From Acidilobaceae archaeon UBA158 (GTDB lineage Archaea; Thermoproteota; Thermoprotei_A; Sulfolobales; Acidilobaceae), in NCBI GenBank assembly GCA_002506595.1, contig DAXV01000022.1, positions 453 to 10,376 on the forward strand: a stretch of 9,924 nt of DNA, read 5' to 3'. The position numbers and the translations under genes are program-made. Each line of letters starts with the position of its first letter. Position 1 is the stretch's first letter. Below, piece by piece: positions 6,588-9,924 of this stretch. The notes under the pieces were generated by a model that saw only the letters and a list, made by a program, of their open reading frames with translations, was not told the DNA's origin and made no database searches.

Positions 6588-6598
6588 CACCTAACCTC
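6588..6598 (-). promoter_or_regulatory. Ribosome binding site that sets the TTG start of moxR
   Basis: On the minus strand GAGGTTAGGTG precedes TGCA and then TTG (6583-6581). AGGTG is four nt and GAGGT about ten nt before the start codon. Both match the GGTG/GAGG cores used elsewhere in the window. Confidence 0.6.
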
Positions 6599-6633
6599 AA
6601 TTTTGTTTAGGAAAGCAGAGGGAATAAAGATAT

Positions 6634-6645
6634 ACTTATATAAGG
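6634..6645 (-). promoter_or_regulatory. TATA promoter of the moxR-VWA operon
   Basis: On the minus strand CCTTATATAAGT contains a strong TATA box centred near 6640. A start about 25 nt downstream (near 6614) gives a leader of about 30 nt to the TTG at 6583. It would exclude the ATG at 6655 from the transcript. Confidence 0.6.
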
Positions 6646-6675
6646 ATAATACCAAACCATTTAAGGATTATATTT

Positions 6676-6686
6676 AAAAATAAAAA
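6676..6686 (-). terminator. T-rich terminator after porB
   Basis: Reading the minus strand, TTTTTATTTTT follows the porB stop by about 20 nt, within an almost pure A/T stretch. This is a typical archaeal T-run terminator and separates por from moxR. Confidence 0.55.
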
Positions 6687-6705
6687 TTAATAATAAAATT
6701 ATTTT

Positions 6706-7632
6706 TTATTGCTTGATAAGATTGCTTGGATTGCTTGACTTTTCTAGCATATCTATCCATTTCCATTGTCTTTCTATTTCTTCTTCCAATTTCTTAATTT
6801 TTTCAGGATCTTTCATTAAGTTAGCATATCTTCCTTGTACTTTAATGTATTCTGTTATAGGAACTCTTTTTTCTGGCCTTCTATATAACCTGCTAAATAC
6901 GCTAACAGTTAGCTTTCCATTTTCATATTCAAATAATGGGAATAGACCTGTTTGAACTGCTAATTGGCCCAACTTAGCTGTAAGGCTTGGATCGAATTTC
7001 CAACCCACGGGATCTGGGGCTAATAGATGTATGTATTTAAATCCCTTTATTTTAGCTGCCTTTCTTAATTTATCTATGAAATCTTGGGGATAACCAACTG
7101 TTGCTGTGGCAACATAAGGTACATCATGGGCAATCATAATCATAGGTATGTTTTTCTTATATTCAGTCTTCCCAGTCCACGTTGTTGTTGTCCAAGCACC
7201 ATATGGTGTTAAACTGCTTCTTTGGATTCCAGTATTCATATAAGCTTCGTTATCTGCGCATATATATAATATGTTATCATTTCTTTCAGCAGCACCGCTC
7301 ATTGCTTGGAAACCTATGTCTCCAGTCCCTCCATCTCCGGCCCATACTACTACAGTTACATCTTTACCTTGCGTTTCAAAAGCAGCTTCCATTCCTGCTG
7401 CTGCGCTTGATGCGCTAGCGAAAACTATATTTAATATTGGGAAGTTTATTCCGCTTTTTGGTGTATACCCTTGAATAACACTACTGCAACCTGCTGGGAT
7501 AACTAAAACAACGTTATCTCCTAGGGCCATTTTAACATATCTTAAACCCATTGTTTCTGGGCATCCTGGGCATGCTGCATTACCAGGCATTCCATACCTT
7601 ACTCTTGGGAAATCTGCTAATCTAACTGGCAT
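6706..7632 (-). CDS. porB: Pyruvate:ferredoxin oxidoreductase beta subunit (TPP subunit), Asp in place of fourth cluster Cys
   Basis: The 308-residue beta subunit binds thiamine pyrophosphate and the proximal [4Fe-4S] cluster. TPP/Mg motifs are GDGGTGDIG (99-107) and DNEAYMNTG (127-135); N133 matches the conserved active-site Asn. Three cluster cysteines are C21 and C24 (CPGC) and C49 (PAGC). In the family the fourth ligand lies in an APCPxGW motif. Here the sequence is APDPVGW with D207, codon GAT at 7014-7012, two base changes from a Cys codon. Another departure is ILNIVF (66-71), where many homologues have a histidine at residue 68. The C-terminal LFEYENG and RVPITEYIKVQGR blocks are normal for PorB. 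The start overlaps the porA stop by one base (TAATG) and has a strong GAGGAGGTG site at 7649-7641. A related 2-oxoacid specificity cannot be excluded, but pyruvate fits the subunit layout best. Confidence 0.93.
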   Translation of the reverse strand: MPVRLADFPRVRYGMPGNAACPGCPETMGLRYVKMALGDNVVLVIPAGCSSVIQGYTPKSGINFPILNIVFASASSAAAGMEAAFETQGKDVTVVVWAGDGGTGDIGFQAMSGAAERNDNILYICADNEAYMNTGIQRSSLTPYGAWTTTTWTGKTEYKKNIPMIMIAHDVPYVATATVGYPQDFIDKLRKAAKIKGFKYIHLLAPDPVGWKFDPSLTAKLGQLAVQTGLFPLFEYENGKLTVSVFSRLYRRPEKRVPITEYIKVQGRYANLMKDPEKIKKLEEEIERQWKWIDMLEKSSNPSNLIKQ

Positions 7633-8825
7633 TATTGAGCCACCTCCTCAATTTTTCTATATTTCATTGGGAAGAGCCATTTAATGGGGTCGTAAACCTT
7701 ACCATTTTCTTCTACCTTATTAACAAAGTCTATCATTTCATTTTGGAAATCATCAGGCAATACATCAACGCCTCCTAGACCTGCAATAACACCCCTCATG
7801 CTAGTCATACCATAAAGTGTTGATGATAATTCAGTAAATAGTTGGCCAGCATTTCCAAATGAAATACTTCTATCAAATACTAAAATTCCCTTCTTGTTGC
7901 TTAACTTTTCTCTTAATATCTCAGCAGGCCATGGTCTAATAAATCTAATCCTTGCAATTCCAGCATTAATGCCCTTATTTCTTAAAGAATTAATTGCCTC
8001 CTTAGCATCTCCAGCCCAGCTTCCCATCAATACCATTACATAATCTGCATCATCGCATTTGTAGCACTCAACAAGCCCTCCATACCTTCTTCCAAATACT
8101 TTTCCATAGCTTTCATCTACTTCTTCTATAACCTTTTTAGCTGCATCTTGACCTACTTGGATTGAATACCTCATCATATAATAATCTTCATCGCTTGTCA
8201 TGTTTCCCATTGCTATCTTTGTTTCTGGTGTTATTACATAAGGTTGTCTTCTTGGAGGTAACCAATTATCTACATCTCTTTGATCTGGAACATCTACTGG
8301 TGCAACTGTATGTGTTAAAATAAAACCATCTAATCCAACAATCATTGGTAAATATACCCTTGGGTCTTCGCTTATCCTAAAAGCTTGTATTGTCATATCT
8401 AATACTTCTTGGTTTTCTTGAGCAACTCCTATAATCCAACCTGTATCCCTTTGATCAACTATATCGCTGTGCTCAACATGTATATTCCAAGGTGCTCCAA
8501 TAGCCCTTGCTGCAACTGCCATTACAACAGGTATTCTAGATGATGCAGTCCACCATAAAACTTCATGCATGTATAACAATCCATGGCTTGATGTCGCTGT
8601 AAATGCCCTTGAACCTGCTGCTGCAGCCCCTAATGTTGCTGCTAAAGCGCTGTGCTCGCTTTCAACTCTAATCATTTTAGCCTCTAATTCTCCTTTTTCT
8701 ACCATTTCTGAGAGCTTTTCAACAATAGTTGTTTGTGGAGTAATAGGATATGCAGATGTTACCTTAATTCTGGCAAGCTTAGCTGCTTCCGCTACCGCAT
8801 AGTTTCCAGTTAACGTCTTAATCAT
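7632..8825 (-). CDS. porA: Pyruvate:ferredoxin oxidoreductase alpha subunit
   Basis: The 397-residue alpha subunit supplies the pyrimidine-binding domain of the TPP enzyme (about 1-230) and a transketolase-C-like domain (about 255-397). Motifs are AYPITPQT (25-32) with the substrate-contacting T29, VESEHSA (54-60) with E57 at the TPP glutamate position, and TATSSHGL (76-83). VAARA (104-108) has R107 at the pyruvate-carboxylate position, and DQRDTGW (124-130) follows. These match the D. africanus T31, E64 and R114 sites and support pyruvate as substrate. The only two cysteines I find, C254 and C257, form a CxxC pair at the domain junction. The start overlaps the porD stop by one base (TAATG), preceded by GAGGGGTGA at 8840-8832. 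Translation is coupled to both neighbours. Confidence 0.95.
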   Translation of the reverse strand: MIKTLTGNYAVAEAAKLARIKVTSAYPITPQTTIVEKLSEMVEKGELEAKMIRVESEHSALAATLGAAAAGSRAFTATSSHGLLYMHEVLWWTASSRIPVVMAVAARAIGAPWNIHVEHSDIVDQRDTGWIIGVAQENQEVLDMTIQAFRISEDPRVYLPMIVGLDGFILTHTVAPVDVPDQRDVDNWLPPRRQPYVITPETKIAMGNMTSDEDYYMMRYSIQVGQDAAKKVIEEVDESYGKVFGRRYGGLVECYKCDDADYVMVLMGSWAGDAKEAINSLRNKGINAGIARIRFIRPWPAEILREKLSNKKGILVFDRSISFGNAGQLFTELSSTLYGMTSMRGVIAGLGGVDVLPDDFQNEMIDFVNKVEENGKVYDPIKWLFPMKYRKIEEVAQ

Positions 8826-9136
8826 TAGTTTTCACCCCTCTTAATTTCAGGAACCATATCTATTGCATTAACAGGACAAACGGCTGCACATATTCCACAG
8901 CCTTTACAATAATCATAATCTACATAAACCATATCATCTTCCCTCCTTAATATTGTATCTTCAGGACAATATAACCAGCAATATAAACATTTTGTGCATT
9001 TGTCTTCATTTATTACAGGTCTTTCAGTTCTCCATGAACCTGTTTTTCCTGATGAGCCAAAATCAGGCTTAGATATGGGAACTAAAAAGTACGTCTTTGG
9101 TTCCTCTATTACTAAACTTGAATCTTTTTGTGTCAT
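8825..9136 (-). CDS. porD: Pyruvate:ferredoxin oxidoreductase delta subunit, 2x[4Fe-4S]
   Basis: From the ATG at 9136 this is a 103-residue ferredoxin-like subunit. It has two CxxCxxCxxxCP motifs, with cysteines at 47/50/53/57 and 77/80/83/87, so two [4Fe-4S] clusters are expected. They pass electrons from the beta-subunit cluster to external ferredoxin. The GKTGSWRTERPVI block (30-42) before the first motif is typical of archaeal PorD. An upstream in-frame TTG at 9163 would add nine residues, but GGGGTG at 9148-9143, six nt before the ATG, marks the true start. The stop overlaps the porA start (TAATG). Confidence 0.94.
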   Translation of the reverse strand: MTQKDSSLVIEEPKTYFLVPISKPDFGSSGKTGSWRTERPVINEDKCTKCLYCWLYCPEDTILRREDDMVYVDYDYCKGCGICAAVCPVNAIDMVPEIKRGEN

Positions 9137-9142
9137 ATAATC

Positions 9143-9148
9143 CACCCC
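9143..9148 (-). promoter_or_regulatory. Shine-Dalgarno that sets the porD start
   Basis: GGGGTG on the minus strand lies six nt upstream of the ATG at 9136 and downstream of the alternative TTG at 9163. It supports the shorter porD. Confidence 0.65.
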
Positions 9149-9178
9149 ATTATGTATACACAATTAGGCTTAAATAAT

Positions 9179-9194
9179 CTAAATATATAAAAAA
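9179..9194 (-). promoter_or_regulatory. Internal terminator/promoter between porG and porD
   Basis: On the minus strand T6 (9194-9189), seven nt after the porG stop, runs into TTTATATATTTAG, a TATA-like element centred near 9185. A start near 9160 would give porD a leader of about 24 nt. The same bases can thus end a porG transcript and begin a porDAB transcript. Confidence 0.45.
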
Positions 9195-9200
9195 CAAACT

Positions 9201-9761
9201 TCAATATAGACCACCACATAAAGAAGTTTCTTTGTATGCATCTATTGCTGCAGATGCGTTTGCCTTAGCGACATTAGGTGATGAGAATTGATCCATAATT
9301 GCTTTAGTAATAGAATCTATAGAGACGATTCCTAAGGCCTTTGAAACAGCTCCCAATATAGCAGTATTTACTGTAGGCCAACCACTAACAACTAAGTTAT
9401 GGGCTTTTGCAATCTTTGTTGCATCAACACAAAAAGTCTTTACATTGTTTAACGGCTCTTTAACCGGGGAGTTAACAATTGCTATTCCATTTGGTTTTAA
9501 ACCATCTAAAACATTTACCATTTTAATAAGCTCATAGTCTAATACTATAACAACATCAGGATTTCTTACTTGACTATGTTTTTCAATTGGTTTATCAGAT
9601 ATTCTAGAATAAACTTCTACGGGAGCTCCTCTTCTCTCAGCGCTAAAGTTTGGTATCGCTTGTGCATATTTGTTTTCATAAACTACAGCTTTTGCTAATA
9701 TTGTTGCTGCTGTAACTGCGCCCTCTCCACCCCTACCATGGAACCTCAGCTCTAAATACAT
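9201..9761 (-). CDS. porG: Pyruvate:ferredoxin oxidoreductase gamma subunit
   Basis: From the ATG at 9761 this is a 186-residue gamma subunit. It shows the family's FHGRGGEGAV (7-16), PNFSAERRGAPV (37-48), NPDVVIVLD (67-75) and WPTVNTAILGA (128-138) blocks. In tetrameric oxidoreductases this subunit forms the CoA-binding/Rossmann-like domain III equivalent and packs on alpha. An in-frame TTG at 9782 would add seven residues. However, the predicted transcription start is near 9782, and GGGTG (about five nt before 9761) favours the ATG. It is first in the por cluster, 64 nt ahead of porD. Part of its coding sequence (9460-9477) repeats, inverted, an 18-nt segment of the dyad at 3114-3133; there it encodes NSPVK and neighbours, so it may be chance. 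Confidence 0.93.
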   Translation of the reverse strand: MYLELRFHGRGGEGAVTAATILAKAVVYENKYAQAIPNFSAERRGAPVEVYSRISDKPIEKHSQVRNPDVVIVLDYELIKMVNVLDGLKPNGIAIVNSPVKEPLNNVKTFCVDATKIAKAHNLVVSGWPTVNTAILGAVSKALGIVSIDSITKAIMDQFSSPNVAKANASAAIDAYKETSLCGGLY

Positions 9762-9802
9762 ACAAACACCCTTGTATTCCAATATTTCAAATAGTAGGGG
9801 AG

Positions 9803-9816
9803 GTTTATATTTTAGA
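9803..9816 (-). promoter_or_regulatory. TATA promoter of porG
   Basis: On the minus strand TCTAAAATATAAAC includes a TATA box centred near 9808. It predicts a start near 9782 and a leader of about 20 nt before the ATG at 9761, containing the GGGTG site. Beyond it, 9817-9924 is AT-rich with no gene I can support. Confidence 0.6.
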
Positions 9817-9924
9817 GTTAATTAGTGGGATACAGAGGAAACTAAGGGGTTCCATAATTAAATTTGATTCTTTTATTATTCATCATGAAAATTTTGATAA
9901 AAATATATTAGAATTTTTATAAAT

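Noticed and set aside
6713..7474. Several plus-strand open frames antisense to porB
   Set aside because: All overlap the strongly conserved PorB frame and have no recognisable product or ribosome binding site.
9890..9924. Short plus-strand ATG frame at the right edge
   Set aside because: It stops after eight codons and has no ribosome binding site.

Overview
The window looks like chromosomal DNA from an AT-rich, probably thermophilic crenarchaeote (Thermoproteota). Evidence: TATA/BRE-type promoters, short leaders with GGTG/GGGGTG Shine-Dalgarno sequences, an initiator tRNA-Met without encoded CCA, a crenarchaeal-type SpeD-family decarboxylase, an archaeal COG1099 hydrolase, a MoxR/VWA pair, and a four-subunit ferredoxin oxidoreductase. 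The low GC fits a Caldisphaera-like Acidilobales lineage, but that placement is inference. No CRISPR array, insertion sequence, prophage or integrase is visible.

Left part, plus strand: a promoter-bearing AT-rich region (1-346), then a divergent beta-hydroxyacid dehydrogenase (347-1198), a RidA-family deaminase (1266-1646) and a VIT1/CCC1-like membrane protein (1651-2259). The membrane protein's stop codon overlaps the 3' end of a minus-strand initiator tRNA-Met (2257-2330). Next come a SpeD-family pyruvoyl decarboxylase, probably of the arginine decarboxylase type (2573-2962), a GC-rich hairpin, T-runs and an inverted repeat, and a TatD-like COG1099 hydrolase (3221-4069).

Right part, minus strand: in transcription order porG (9761-9201), porD (9136-8825), porA (8825-7632), porB (7632-6706), then, after a terminator and a new promoter, moxR (6583-5438) and a VWA-domain gene (5427-4087). 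The VWA gene ends 17 nt from the convergent hydrolase gene. The four Por subunits form pyruvate:ferredoxin oxidoreductase, which converts pyruvate and CoA to acetyl-CoA, CO2 and reduced ferredoxin. PorG and PorA supply the catalytic-domain partners, PorD carries two 8-Fe-type cluster motifs, and PorB carries the TPP site and the proximal cluster. The MoxR/VWA pair resembles RavA-ViaA or CoxD-CoxE style chaperone pairs; its client is unknown.

The most notable observation is in PorB. The fourth cysteine expected to ligate the proximal [4Fe-4S] cluster is an aspartate (D207), while the other three (C21, C24, C49) are kept. PorA also has its only two cysteines in a CxxC pair. Other points are the altered active site of the first dehydrogenase, the gene/tRNA antisense overlap, and revised starts for ridA, moxR, porD and porG supported by ribosome binding sites and, for moxR and porG, by promoter positions.
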